Positions 1-10,015 of a stretch of 33,736 bases of DNA are shown here, piece after piece (position 1 is the stretch's first letter; every line of letters begins with the position of its first letter). The position numbers were made by a program, and so were the translations under genes. The DNA comes from Candidatus Niyogibacteria bacterium RIFCSPLOWO2_01_FULL_45_48. GTDB lineage: Bacteria > Patescibacteriota > Minisyncoccia > HO2-45-28. Below the pieces are notes generated by a model. That model was not told where the DNA came from, did not search any database, and saw only the letters and a list, made by a program, of their open reading frames with translations. The DNA lies in contig MHMQ01000031.1 of assembly GCA_001819395.1 (NCBI GenBank), positions 1 to 33,736 on the forward strand, given 5' to 3'.

Positions 1-798
1 TCGCTCCCTGGAGAGTTCACGTTCATAACCGGCGGAGGCACAAAAACGGCGATCAAGCTCTCGAGACCGTGGCAACCGCCACTACCCCTCGCGCCGGAAA
101 AATGTCCATTTTGCACCAAGCCGCAGGAAGAGATTTTTATTCCGGGTATTCCTGCCGGCTGGCGGCTTCTTCCCAACATCTTTACCCCTCACCGACGCCA
201 CCGTCTCGTTATCCCCAGCACTTGCTGGGACGCCTGGAAACTCCAAACACTTGGCGGATCAGCGGCTATCCATAATGCACTTGAAGTCGCGCGTCTTGCA
301 ACCGCGGAAGATCAGGCGGAGATGGCTGTGTGCATTCATGTTGGTCAAAGCGCCGGTCAGAACCTTGGCCATGCTCACTGGCACATAATGGAGGTTAGAG
401 TACGAAAGCCGTTCACATTCGGACATTTTTCTCCGGAGCTGCTGGTACGCCGGAGCGAAACTCTTGACATCTTCGCGATGGGAGCAAGAGCCGGCGAGTG
501 CCTCATCGTTCCAAACGGAGAACCGCCGATTTTCAGCGCGGATACGGTCGCGAAACTTGCCGTAGAACTCGAGTGGATCATTAACCGCGGCAACAAGAAA
601 TTTCGCAGCACCGAGGGTTGGCCGCCGGAGTTTCTCGTTTCGGTTCGCATGTCGGCGGACGGACATTTCCGCTACGCGGACTATTGTCCTATCCTCGCAG
701 TATGGGGCGCGCCCGAATATGTTTTCGCTCCGCTTGAAGGGGGGCCCGTTACGCTCACGTGGCCGCACGAGATAACCGCCGCATATCTTCGCGACTAG
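1..798 (+). CDS. Galactose-1-phosphate uridylyltransferase-like / HIT-superfamily protein (5' truncated by window)
   Basis: Frame 1 is open from base 1: SLPGEFTF..KCPFC..GWRLLPNIFTPHRRHRLVIPSTCW..NLGHAHWHIM. CPFC zinc-type motif and HxHxH-like HIT/GalT motif. The ORF track only starts at internal Met 322. Confidence 0.75.
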   Translation, partial: SLPGEFTFITGGGTKTAIKLSRPWQPPLPLAPEKCPFCTKPQEEIFIPGIPAGWRLLPNIFTPHRRHRLVIPSTCWDAWKLQTLGGSAAIHNALEVARLATAEDQAEMAVCIHVGQSAGQNLGHAHWHIMEVRVRKPFTFGHFSPELLVRRSETLDIFAMGARAGECLIVPNGEPPIFSADTVAKLAVELEWIINRGNKKFRSTEGWPPEFLVSVRMSADGHFRYADYCPILAVWGAPEYVFAPLEGGPVTLTWPHEITAAYLRD

Positions 799-825
799 AG
801 TATCAGCACATTTGCTCGTTTTTTT

Positions 826-861
826 CCGCCAAGTCTTTACGACTTCCGGCGGGATTTTTTT
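826..861 (+). terminator. Rho-independent terminator after GalT-like gene
   Basis: CCGCCAAGTC-TTTAC-GACTTCCGGCGG (imperfect stem) followed by ATTTTTTT. Confidence 0.55.
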
Positions 862-911
862 ACAATCATTTTGGTGTTGATTTCAACAAGTTTTTGTTGT
901 ATTTATTATTT

Positions 912-1790
912 ATGAACGCAAAAGTTCTTATAACCGGAAATTTGGGGTATATCGGCTCTGTTTTGCTGAATGAAGTAAAAAAACAAAATACGGACCATCT
1001 TTGTATTGACAAAGAGCCCCAGGAAGGTCCGAGGGAGCTTTGTTTTAACTTGCGCGACGCCGAAAAAACTTTAAAAGCAATTAAGCAATTCAAACCCGAT
1101 GTGCTGGTTCATGCCGGGTCGCATTCCGTATCAGTATATAAAGATAATTTCTACGACACGTTTTTGGAAGATTTTTGGAGTCTCGCCAATGTATTAAAGG
1201 CGATTGAAGATTTACCTGATTGCAGGTTGATTTATTTCAGCTCCTCGTATGTTTATAGCGGTTTGCCCAAAGAAATCAATGTTACGGAAGAAAACGCGTT
1301 AAAACCGCTTCATAATTTTGGCGTGGCCAAATCTTTTTTTGAACAGTTTATTTTAAGAAACCATGAAAATAGCGCGGTATTTCGCCTCTCTTCCGCTTTT
1401 GGGCCGGGCGAGGCCAAAAATCCCAACACCATTCTTCTTTTTATCAGAGAATGTCTGGAAAAAAATAAAATAGAAATCTGGGGTTCGGGCATCAGAAAAT
1501 TGCAGTATGTATATAACAAGGACGTGATTAAGTATGTTTTTGAGGGATTTAATTTACCCCCCGGAATTTATAATCTGGGCGGGAACGAATATGTTTCCGT
1601 GGCTGAAGCGGGGCAGACGATCGCCGATTTTTTTAAGGCCAAGGTTGTCTTTTTGAAAGATAAGCCGGAAGGAGAAACCCTCCCCTTTTTGGAAAATAAA
1701 AAATTAAAAACGGTTTCGGGCAAGAATTTTTTTACCCCTTTTTCCTCGGCTCTTTCCGAATACTTAAGCGCCATTAAAAACCAATCATAG
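912..1790 (+). CDS. NAD-dependent epimerase/dehydratase (extended SDR)
   Basis: MNAKVLITGNLGYIGSVLL Rossmann motif; start 912 preferred over 759 because the fold begins there. Confidence 0.85.
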   Translation: MNAKVLITGNLGYIGSVLLNEVKKQNTDHLCIDKEPQEGPRELCFNLRDAEKTLKAIKQFKPDVLVHAGSHSVSVYKDNFYDTFLEDFWSLANVLKAIEDLPDCRLIYFSSSYVYSGLPKEINVTEENALKPLHNFGVAKSFFEQFILRNHENSAVFRLSSAFGPGEAKNPNTILLFIRECLEKNKIEIWGSGIRKLQYVYNKDVIKYVFEGFNLPPGIYNLGGNEYVSVAEAGQTIADFFKAKVVFLKDKPEGETLPFLENKKLKTVSGKNFFTPFSSALSEYLSAIKNQS

Positions 1791-1800
1791 TTTTAAATTC

Positions 1801-2964
1801 ATGAATGATTTTCAGGACAATAGCGAAGTTGTTTCTTCCTATCAATCTTATAAGGCCAGAGTGGGTAAAGAAAAAATTCCTTGCTACGAACCAAGTATAG
1901 GCGCGGAAGAATTGGCATTAGTAACGGATGTAATAAAAAGAAACTGGCTTTCGGAGGGCAAATACACGCGGGAATTTGAAAGTCAATTGGCGGCAATATG
2001 CCAAAGAAAGTACGCGGTTTGTTTTTCAAATGCCACCGCCGCGTTGATTTCGGGCATGAAAAGTTTGGGGATTAAGGAAGGTGATGAAGTTATTGTGCCA
2101 AGTTTTACTCATTCGGCAGACCCGAATTCCATAGCGGTGACGGGGGCCACGCCTGTTTTTGCCGATATAGACGAAGAGACATTGTGTTTGTCTGCGAAAA
2201 CCATAGACGTGGTAAAAACTTCCAGAACAAAAGCTGTTTTGTTTGTTTCTGCTTACGGCAACATTGGAGACCTAAACGAAATAGAAAATTACACGAAGAA
2301 AAACAACCTTTTTTTTATTAACGACTGCGCGCCGGCTTTGTTCGGGACTTTTAAAGGAAAACCCATACCCGCTTACGGCGATTTTTCCGTTCTGTCTTTT
2401 TTCGCGGATAAAACAATTACAACCGGAGAGGGCGGGATGCTGCTCTCGGATAATTTGGAATTAATAAATGAGGCAAATATTTTTAAGCACGACGGCAGAA
2501 AAGAAAGAGGCGTAGACACAATAGAGCGCAAGGGATACAATTTCAGGATAACGGAATTGCAAAGCGCGGTTGGGGTGGCGCAGTTAAAAAAAGCGGACTT
2601 TTTTGTTAAGCGAAAAAAGGAAATTCTTAACATGTATAAAGAAAAACTGGCCGGAGTTTCGGATGCCAAGATGTTCGAGTTTAATCCGGAAGGGGATATT
2701 GTTCCGCACAGAATCGTGGTTTTTGTCCCAGAATCGGCCGATTTAATCAGCCACTTAAGTTCTTGCGGCATCGGCGCGCGAACAATGTTTATGCCCATGC
2801 ATTCCCAGCCGGCTTATGGCGCACAGAAAGAATTTCTTTCAACTCAAAAAATATTTAGCAGAGGAGTTTGTTTACCTTCAGCACCCGCACTTTCCGAGCA
2901 AGATATCTCGTTTGTTTGCGACAGCGTTAAAGATTTTTACAAAAAAAAGAAAAAAAACCAATGA
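1801..2964 (+). CDS. DegT/DnrJ/EryC1/StrS family PLP-dependent sugar aminotransferase
   Basis: EVIVPSFTHSADPNSIAVTGATPVFADID..FSFFADKTITTGEGGML-type family motifs. Confidence 0.9.
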   Translation: MNDFQDNSEVVSSYQSYKARVGKEKIPCYEPSIGAEELALVTDVIKRNWLSEGKYTREFESQLAAICQRKYAVCFSNATAALISGMKSLGIKEGDEVIVPSFTHSADPNSIAVTGATPVFADIDEETLCLSAKTIDVVKTSRTKAVLFVSAYGNIGDLNEIENYTKKNNLFFINDCAPALFGTFKGKPIPAYGDFSVLSFFADKTITTGEGGMLLSDNLELINEANIFKHDGRKERGVDTIERKGYNFRITELQSAVGVAQLKKADFFVKRKKEILNMYKEKLAGVSDAKMFEFNPEGDIVPHRIVVFVPESADLISHLSSCGIGARTMFMPMHSQPAYGAQKEFLSTQKIFSRGVCLPSAPALSEQDISFVCDSVKDFYKKKKKNQ

Positions 2965-4085
2965 AAGTTCCCGCCACAAAACCATATTTTTCCGAAGACG
3001 ACATAAATTTTATTACCGAGAAATTTAAGGATATTTTAAGAGGAAATTCATTTCTTTCCACGTATAAACACGTGGAAGAATTTGAGCATAAGTTCGCATC
3101 ATACATAGGAACGAAATTTGCGGTTGGCTGCAACAGCGGAACATCGGCGTTAGAGCTTATTTGCCGCGCGATTGGCATAGAGGGCAAAGAAGTTATTTTG
3201 CCTTCAAACACGTTTATAGCGACCGCTAACGCGATTTTAAACGCGGGCGGTCGTCCCGTTTTTGCGGATTCCACCGATAATATGTGCATGGACGCCGAAG
3301 ATGTCAGAAAAAAAATAACCGCCAAAACCGCCGCCGTTATTCATGTCCACATTGGCGGACTGGTGTCCAAAGACATACTGAAGCTGCAAAATATTTGCAA
3401 GGAATCCAATATCCATTTGGTTGAAGACGCGGCTCAAGCCCACGGGTCGTCGCTCGGCGGAATTAAGGCGGGTGCCTTCGGAATCGCGGCCGGTTTCAGC
3501 TTTTTTTCAACCAAAGTAATGACAACCGGAGAGGGTGGAATGGTTACCACGAATCAATCCTCATTTGCCGAAAAGATGAAATCTATGCGCGAATTTGGGA
3601 AGGTAAAAACAGATATTTATATTAATTATCATACATCCATAGGTTATAACTGGAGAATGCCGGAAGTCGCGGCGTTATTGGGCATAAGGCAATTGGAGCA
3701 TCTTCCCGCTTTTATAAAACGCCGAAACGAAATAGCAAAAATATATAACGAGGAATTGTCTAATAACGAGGATATCCGGATTATTTATCCCGAAGAAAAT
3801 TCGGAAAATAATTATTTTAAATATATCGTTGTTTTGCCCAACCACGACCGCGCCGTCATTCATAAAACGTTGTATAAACACGATATTCAGTTGGGCGGTT
3901 ATGTCTACGAACTGCCTTTACATAAACAGCCGGTGTTCGGGTGGGCGAATAACCTTTCGCTGCCGAAGACTGAATTTTTATCTGCCCATCACATTTGTCC
4001 GCCGATATTTTACGGCATGAGCGATGAACAGGTCCATTTTGTCGCAAAAACGCTGAAGGAAGTTTTAAAAAATGGCGGCAAGTAA
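2961..4085 (+). CDS. DegT/DnrJ/EryC1/StrS family aminotransferase (second copy)
   Basis: VILPSNTFIATANAILNAGGRPVFAD..VEDAAQAHG..FSFFSTKVMTTGEGGMV; ATG overlaps upstream stop. Confidence 0.92.
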   Translation: MKVPATKPYFSEDDINFITEKFKDILRGNSFLSTYKHVEEFEHKFASYIGTKFAVGCNSGTSALELICRAIGIEGKEVILPSNTFIATANAILNAGGRPVFADSTDNMCMDAEDVRKKITAKTAAVIHVHIGGLVSKDILKLQNICKESNIHLVEDAAQAHGSSLGGIKAGAFGIAAGFSFFSTKVMTTGEGGMVTTNQSSFAEKMKSMREFGKVKTDIYINYHTSIGYNWRMPEVAALLGIRQLEHLPAFIKRRNEIAKIYNEELSNNEDIRIIYPEENSENNYFKYIVVLPNHDRAVIHKTLYKHDIQLGGYVYELPLHKQPVFGWANNLSLPKTEFLSAHHICPPIFYGMSDEQVHFVAKTLKEVLKNGGK

Positions 4086-4089
4086 AAAA

Positions 4090-5046
4090 ATGAGGTTTTT
4101 CATAACAGGAGGGGCCGGGTTTATCGGCAGCCATCTTTCGGACAGATTAATGGCGGAAGGAAACGAGGTAACGGTTTACGACAACCTTTCTTTAGGAAAG
4201 AAGGAGTTTGTTGAGCGCCATTTTTCCAGTCCAAAATTTAAATTTGTTCAGGCCGATTTATTGGAATTTGATAAGCTAAAAACGTCAATGGAAGGGAGCG
4301 ACGTTGTTTTTCACTTAGCCGCCAATTCCGACATTATTAAAAGCGCCAAAAATCCAAAAATTGATCTGGAGCAGGGGACGATAGTAACCTACAAAGTTTT
4401 GGAGGCAATGCGCGCCAACAACATAAAAAAAATAGTATTTACTTCCAGCAACGTCGTCTACGGCGAAGCTGTAAAATCCCCGACCGCGGAGGATTACGGA
4501 CCGCTTCTGCCCATCTCTTTTTATGGGGCAAGCAAGTTGGCGTGCGAAGCGGTCATGGGTGCTTATTGCCACAATTTTGAATTTAACGCCTGGATATATC
4601 GCTTCGGCAACATAGTTGGAAAAAGGCCGACGCACGGCGTGGTCATTGATTTTTACGGAAAATTGAAGAAAAATCCGTTAGTTCTCGAAGTGTTAGGCGA
4701 CGGGAACCAGTCTAAGCCGTATGTTGAGGTTCATGACTGCGTAGACGGGATGCTTTTTGGACTTAATAACTCGCATGAACAAATAAATTTATTCAATTTG
4801 GGAACCACGGGCGCGGTCTATGTTAAAGACATCGCCGATATAGTTGTTAAAGAAATGGGGTTGAAAAATGTAAAAATTAAATTTGCCGGAGGCGTTCGGG
4901 GTTGGCCCGGAGATGTCCACACCGTACGGCTCGATGTTTCTAAATTGGAATCGCTGGGATGGAAGCCAAAATATCCTACCTCTCGAGAAGCTTTTAGCGC
5001 CGGAGCAAAAGACATAATAGAAGATTTAAAGACTCAAGACTTATGA
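4090..5046 (+). CDS. NAD-dependent nucleotide-sugar epimerase
   Basis: MRFFITGGAGFIGSHLSDRL; FTSSNVVYGE; YGASKLACE (YxxxK). Alternative ATG at 4072. Confidence 0.9.
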   Translation: MRFFITGGAGFIGSHLSDRLMAEGNEVTVYDNLSLGKKEFVERHFSSPKFKFVQADLLEFDKLKTSMEGSDVVFHLAANSDIIKSAKNPKIDLEQGTIVTYKVLEAMRANNIKKIVFTSSNVVYGEAVKSPTAEDYGPLLPISFYGASKLACEAVMGAYCHNFEFNAWIYRFGNIVGKRPTHGVVIDFYGKLKKNPLVLEVLGDGNQSKPYVEVHDCVDGMLFGLNNSHEQINLFNLGTTGAVYVKDIADIVVKEMGLKNVKIKFAGGVRGWPGDVHTVRLDVSKLESLGWKPKYPTSREAFSAGAKDIIEDLKTQDL

Positions 5047-6377
5047 ATAAAGTTGTTATTGTCGCGGGCGGCATGGGTACCAGGATGGGCAAACTTTCTG
5101 AATCAACGCCCAAATCGCTTATGCGCGCTGGGGATAAACCGATTATTTCTTATCAAATTGAGAATCTGAAAAAATACGGCCTACGCGACATTATTCTGGT
5201 GGTTAATCATCTGGGAGGGGCAATAAAAGAATATTGCGGTGACGGAAAACGTTTTGGAGTAAATATTTCTTATTTTGAAGAGCAAAAACCTCTGGGAACA
5301 GCCGGAGGAATTAAACTATTAAAACGGAAACTAGGCGACGACTTCGTCGTGGTTTACGGCGATATTTTGTTTAATATAGATTTTAGAGCATTGCTGGCTC
5401 AACACTACCAAAACAAAAAAGCGATTAAAAATCACGTCGGCACCTTGGTCGTCCATCCCAATAATCATCCGTTGGATAGCGATTTGGTGGATATATCCGA
5501 AAATGGAAGAATATTGAATTTTTTATCCAAACCCCATGCTCCGGATTTGTGTTTTAGGAATCTGGTTAACGCGGCGCTTTACGTTTTGACCAGTAAAGTT
5601 CATCGGTATATACCAACAGGCGAAAAAACCGATTTCGGCAAAGATATTTTCCCAAAAATTTTAGCAAAAAAAGGGGCCTTGTTCGCATATCATACTCCGG
5701 AATATACAAGAGATATGGGTACTCCGGAGCGGCTGAACGAAGGATTGAACGATATTAAATCCGGCCTATTTAAACAAAGCAGTTTGCGAACGAAACGGCC
5801 GGCAATCTTTTTGGATCGCGACGGGGTTATTAATAAAGAAGTGGGAAATTTAAGGCGCGCCGAGGATTTTATATTACTGCCGAACGCCGCCAAAGCCATC
5901 AGAAAAATCAACCAAACCGGTTATTATGCGGTGGTGATTTCTAACCAGCCGGTGGTGGCAAAAGGTTTTTGCACAATGGACGAATTATTGGAAATTAACA
6001 AAAAAATGGAAACGTTGCTTGGTATAGAGGGGGCTAAGTTGGACGCCGTTTATTTTTGTCCGCATCATCCCGACAAGGGTTTCCCGGGAGAAAACAAGAA
6101 GTACAAGGTTGTTTGCGGCTGCCGAAAACCAAAAACGGGAATGATTCAAAATGCCAAAAAAAATTTTAACATAGACTTAAAAAGAAGTATAATGGTGGGT
6201 GATAGCACAAGAGACTCCAGGCTTGCGGAAAATCTGGGAATAAAATTTTTTGGCGTTAAAACCGGGGAGGCATTAAAAGACAACAAATACGAGTTAAAAA
6301 AGAAGCCCAAAGTTTACAAAGATTTATTTGCGGTTGTAAATGCTGTTATAAAAAATAAACATCAATCAAAAACATGA
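5043..6377 (+). CDS. Bifunctional sugar-phosphate nucleotidyltransferase (HddC-like) fused to D,D-heptose 1,7-bisphosphate phosphatase (GmhB-like HAD)
   Basis: N-term MNKVVIVAGGMGTRMGKLSESTPKSLM (NTP_transferase); C-term AIFLDRDGVINKE..VISNQPVVAKG..CPHHPDKG..CGCRKPKTGM (GmhB HAD motifs with Cys/His metal loop). Confidence 0.88.
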   Translation: MNKVVIVAGGMGTRMGKLSESTPKSLMRAGDKPIISYQIENLKKYGLRDIILVVNHLGGAIKEYCGDGKRFGVNISYFEEQKPLGTAGGIKLLKRKLGDDFVVVYGDILFNIDFRALLAQHYQNKKAIKNHVGTLVVHPNNHPLDSDLVDISENGRILNFLSKPHAPDLCFRNLVNAALYVLTSKVHRYIPTGEKTDFGKDIFPKILAKKGALFAYHTPEYTRDMGTPERLNEGLNDIKSGLFKQSSLRTKRPAIFLDRDGVINKEVGNLRRAEDFILLPNAAKAIRKINQTGYYAVVISNQPVVAKGFCTMDELLEINKKMETLLGIEGAKLDAVYFCPHHPDKGFPGENKKYKVVCGCRKPKTGMIQNAKKNFNIDLKRSIMVGDSTRDSRLAENLGIKFFGVKTGEALKDNKYELKKKPKVYKDLFAVVNAVIKNKHQSKT

Positions 6378-7378
6378 TAATTACTCGAGCGCCTTTGCGT
6401 ATAAGTTTTGTGGGGGGCGGGACCGACCTCAAAGAATTTTACAGCCGTTATCCCGGCAGAGTCATATCCACCACAGTTGATAAGTTTGTTTATATTGCCG
6501 TAAATCAGGCGCATCTCCTTAACCGGTTTATTATTAAATATACCGAAACCGAAATTGCCAAACATCCCAGCGAATTTAAACACCCGTTGTTTCGCGAAGC
6601 TCTGACTAAAATGGGAATTAATAAGGGGCTTGAAATAGCCTCCTTTGCCGACCTTCCCGCCAAAACCGGTCTCGGCTCCTCTTCTAGTTTTTCCGTGGCA
6701 CTTTTTAAAGCCCTTTTTGCGTATGTGGGCAAACCCGTAGGCAAGCATGAGGCCGCGGAAGCGGCGAGTGAGTTGGAAATAAATATTCTCAAAGAGCCGA
6801 TAGGCAAACAAGACCAGTACGCGGCGGCTTTCGGGGGATTTAATATTTTTCAGTTTAATGGCGACGGAACGGTTACGGTTGAGCCGATATTTTTGGATTT
6901 CAGGGTCCGCTCGGCTTTGGAAAACCACCTTTTGTTTTATTTCACCGGCATCACGCGTTCGGCCGAGAGCGTGCTTTCCGATCAAAGAAGTAAAATTGAA
7001 GACCACTTTGAGACTTATAAAAAAATGTCCGATTCTGTGCCGGTGTTTAAAACTAAAATTATGAGCGGAGATTTTAAGGGGATGGCCGAAATGCTGCACG
7101 AAGGCTGGCTGAGAAAAAAGACATTGTCTGACAAAATAAGCAGTCCCGTTATTGATACTTTATATGAAGCCGGGATTAAGGCGGGCGCTTGGGGGGGGAA
7201 AATTTTGGGCGCCGGGGGCGGCGGCTGTTTAATGTTTTTGGTAGATCCGAAACATCGGCAAGAAGTCATGGCGGTCTTGGAAAATGAAGCAATGAGAGCG
7301 GGTCTGGACGAATTTCGCAGAATTCCCTTAAAATTTACCCAGTCGGGCGCCGACATTTTATTTAATTCTTCCGTTTAA
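6374..7378 (+). CDS. hddA: GHMP kinase, D-glycero-D-manno-heptose 7-phosphate kinase-like
   Basis: MIITRAPLRISFVGGGTDL; KTGLGSSSSFSVAL; KILGAGGGGCLMFL (GHMP motifs); position between GmhB and GmhA. Confidence 0.85.
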   Translation: MIITRAPLRISFVGGGTDLKEFYSRYPGRVISTTVDKFVYIAVNQAHLLNRFIIKYTETEIAKHPSEFKHPLFREALTKMGINKGLEIASFADLPAKTGLGSSSSFSVALFKALFAYVGKPVGKHEAAEAASELEINILKEPIGKQDQYAAAFGGFNIFQFNGDGTVTVEPIFLDFRVRSALENHLLFYFTGITRSAESVLSDQRSKIEDHFETYKKMSDSVPVFKTKIMSGDFKGMAEMLHEGWLRKKTLSDKISSPVIDTLYEAGIKAGAWGGKILGAGGGGCLMFLVDPKHRQEVMAVLENEAMRAGLDEFRRIPLKFTQSGADILFNSSV

Positions 7379-7383
7379 AATAT

Positions 7384-7992
7384 ATGTACAGTCATATTGA
7401 AAAATCAATTGACAAAGTGGCCGCCAGTTTAAAAAATTTATCCGGGGAAGAAATCGGCAAGGCAATTAACCTGATTCATTCCGTCTACGAGCGCGACGGG
7501 CGGATTTATATTTTTGGCAACGGCGGCTCATTGGCCATCGCCACCCACTGGGTAAGCGATTTTAATAAAACCGTTTTTAGCCATAATTTAACGAAACACA
7601 GCAAACGGTTCCAGGCAATCCGCCTGCCGACCACGGAAGAAGAACTTTCGGCTTGGGCCAATGACGTTGGTTTTGATATGGTTTTTGCCGGCCCCCTACA
7701 GAATTACTTGCACGACAGCGATTGCGTAATCGCCATCAGCAGTTCGGGAAACTCCCCGAACATTATTAAGGCCGTGGAGTTGGCCAAATCCAGATGTGTT
7801 CCGGTACTCGGTCTTTCGGGTTTTGACGGCGGCAAACTGCACGAATTGGCGGACGTCAGCATTTTGGTTAAAACCGAACCGGGAGATTATCCCGTGGTAG
7901 AAAGCGTGCACAACACTGTTTTGCATCTTTTAACCGATTATTTTCAGCACTACTTTGACCACGCAATAGAGAATGACCAAAAGGATATTTAA
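7384..7992 (+). CDS. gmhA: SIS-domain phosphoheptose isomerase
   Basis: RIYIFGNGGSLAIATHWVSDF; AISSSGNSPNIIKAVELAK; GmhA-type C-term VESVHNTVLHLLTDYF. Confidence 0.85.
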   Translation: MYSHIEKSIDKVAASLKNLSGEEIGKAINLIHSVYERDGRIYIFGNGGSLAIATHWVSDFNKTVFSHNLTKHSKRFQAIRLPTTEEELSAWANDVGFDMVFAGPLQNYLHDSDCVIAISSSGNSPNIIKAVELAKSRCVPVLGLSGFDGGKLHELADVSILVKTEPGDYPVVESVHNTVLHLLTDYFQHYFDHAIENDQKDI

Positions 7993-9289
7993 AAAAATAG
8001 GGATTTTGGGAGGGGGTATTGCGGGTTTAAGCCTTGCTAATTTTTTGAACGAAAAGTCGGTAGTTATTTTAGAAAAAGAGACAAAGGTTGGCGGTTTGTG
8101 CCGTTCTTATAATGCCGGCGGGGTTAGCTATGATATCGGCCCCCATATTATGTTTTCTAAAAATCCGGAGGTTTTACGCTTTATGACTACAATTATTCCG
8201 ACCAATCGAATTAAGCGTTCCAACCTTATTTTTTTAAACGGCAGATACATTAAGTATCCCTTTGAAAATTTTTTGGGACAATTGAAAGACAAAAAAATAA
8301 TTGATTATTGCCTCAACGCCTTTTTGCATAATCCCTATAAAGATATGCCGGCGGAGAACATGCTGGCTTTTTTCCTGAAGACTTTTGGGGAGGGCATTAC
8401 TCGCACTTATTTACAGCCTTACAACGAAAAAATATGGAAATTTGATCCCTCCATGCTTGATACGCAAATGGTTGATCGTATTCCGAAGCCTCCGGAAGAA
8501 CATATTATTAATTCCGCCAAGGGCAAATATTCCGAGGGTTATTTGCACCAGCTGTTTTTTTACTATCCCAAAAAGGGCGGCTACCAGTCCATGGTTGACG
8601 CGGTGGCGAAAAAAGTATTGGAAAAAGGCGTTGAGATTTACGCGGGCAAAGCCGTAATCAATATCAAGAAAGACGGCAAGGTTTGGAAAGTTAAAACACC
8701 GGCGCGCGAATATGTTTTTAACAGAATCGTTAACTGCATGCCCGTTCACGAACTGATGAAGGTGCTGGCGGACGTTCCTCAAAATATCCTAGAGACCGCC
8801 GGCCGCTTGCTGTATAACTCCATTTACATAATTATCGTTAATGTTAAAAAGGAAAATGTGGGCCGGCACTTCGCTTTTAATATACCTCAAAAAGACATCA
8901 TTTTTCATCGCGTAAGCAAGCTTGATTTTCTGGGTCGTAGTTATCATAAGCCCGGATCCTCTACGCTGATGCTAGAAGTGACATTCAGGGAAAATGACGG
9001 TTATGATAAAATGGGCAGGAAACAAATTATTGATCTATGTATTGCCGACATGATAAACCTCGGTTTTATTGATTCCAAAAAAGACGTAAATTTTACCGAT
9101 TTCAGGAAAGAAAAATACGCGTATGTAATGTATACTTTAAATCATAGGCGCGATACCGACGCGGTTTTATCTTTTTTGCGTAATCGTGGAATTGAATCCA
9201 CCGGCCGTTTTGCCGAATTTGAATATATGAATTCGGACAAGGTCATTGAACATTCAATGAGTTTGGCCGAAAAAATGAATAAAAAATGA
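7973..9289 (+). CDS. FAD-dependent amine oxidase / UDP-galactopyranose mutase-like flavoprotein
   Basis: IGILGGGIAGLSLANFLNEKSVVILEKETKVGGLCRSY dinucleotide-binding motif; YDIGPHIMFS. Confidence 0.8.
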   Translation: MTKRIFKKIGILGGGIAGLSLANFLNEKSVVILEKETKVGGLCRSYNAGGVSYDIGPHIMFSKNPEVLRFMTTIIPTNRIKRSNLIFLNGRYIKYPFENFLGQLKDKKIIDYCLNAFLHNPYKDMPAENMLAFFLKTFGEGITRTYLQPYNEKIWKFDPSMLDTQMVDRIPKPPEEHIINSAKGKYSEGYLHQLFFYYPKKGGYQSMVDAVAKKVLEKGVEIYAGKAVINIKKDGKVWKVKTPAREYVFNRIVNCMPVHELMKVLADVPQNILETAGRLLYNSIYIIIVNVKKENVGRHFAFNIPQKDIIFHRVSKLDFLGRSYHKPGSSTLMLEVTFRENDGYDKMGRKQIIDLCIADMINLGFIDSKKDVNFTDFRKEKYAYVMYTLNHRRDTDAVLSFLRNRGIESTGRFAEFEYMNSDKVIEHSMSLAEKMNKK

Positions 9290-10005
9290 CGACGGAAACA
9301 ATCAAACCCATTTCTTTAATTATCGTTGTCCATCAGGAAGCGGAGAGCATAGAACACGTGGTTAAAGAATTTTACGAGAAAGTTACCAGCAAGATTCCCG
9401 GATCCGAGTTTATAGTTTGTGAAGACGGCAGCACGGACGGCACCAAGGAAATTTTGTCCAAAATCAAGGACACATACCACCTGACTCTGGACATGCGCGA
9501 GGGCAAGCGCGGCTATACCAACGCCATGCGCGACGGTATAGGAGCGGCCAAAAATCCCGTGATTTTTTTTAGCGACAGCGACGGACAGCATGACCCCGCA
9601 GATTTTTGGAAAATGTATGAGGGGTTGTCGGATTATGACATGGTCTTGGGGTGGAAAAAAGACCGGAACGACGCCTTTTATCGTTTAATGCTGACTCGCG
9701 TATTCAACAAGCTTATTGGCTTGTACTTTGGAGTAAGATTGCACGACACCAATTGCGGGTTTAGGCTCATGAATAGAAAAGTGGTGGATTTTTTGTTAAG
9801 GCAGGACTGGCTTCTGCAATACTGCAATAACGCCGAACTGACCGTAAAAGCGGTTAGAGGAGGTTTTGGGGTGACGGAAGTCCCGGTTAGTCATTTTCAG
9901 CGAAAGTACGGCATTTCTAGGGGGTTGCCGATAAAAAAACTGCCGAAAATTATAGTCCATATTTTAAGAAATTTTCCGAAAATAAAATATTTGCGCAAAG
10001 ATTAG
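9286..10005 (+). CDS. Family 2 glycosyltransferase (polyprenyl-phosphate sugar synthase-like)
   Basis: PISLIIVVHQEAESIEHVVKEFY..FIVCEDGSTDGTKEIL..FFSDSDGQHDP. Confidence 0.88.
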   Translation: MTTETIKPISLIIVVHQEAESIEHVVKEFYEKVTSKIPGSEFIVCEDGSTDGTKEILSKIKDTYHLTLDMREGKRGYTNAMRDGIGAAKNPVIFFSDSDGQHDPADFWKMYEGLSDYDMVLGWKKDRNDAFYRLMLTRVFNKLIGLYFGVRLHDTNCGFRLMNRKVVDFLLRQDWLLQYCNNAELTVKAVRGGFGVTEVPVSHFQRKYGISRGLPIKKLPKIIVHILRNFPKIKYLRKD

Positions 10006-10015
10006 ATATCGCGCC

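Noticed and set aside
259-768. 169-aa minus-strand ORF opposite the GalT-like gene
   Set aside because: Shadow ORF: the + strand carries clear GalT/HIT motifs in an open frame from base 1.
3056-3077. TTCCACGT-ATAAAC-ACGTGGAA hairpin in the DegT gene
   Set aside because: Short (8-bp), and the encoded residues (FLSTYKHVEEFE) are typical of the family, so probably chance.
5338-5352. CGACGA-CT-TCGTCG palindrome in nucleotidyltransferase
   Set aside because: Short and encodes expected GDDFVVV motif; chance from codon use.
6362-7099. 245-aa minus-strand ORF
   Set aside because: Antisense to the GHMP kinase motifs; composition typical of a shadow ORF.
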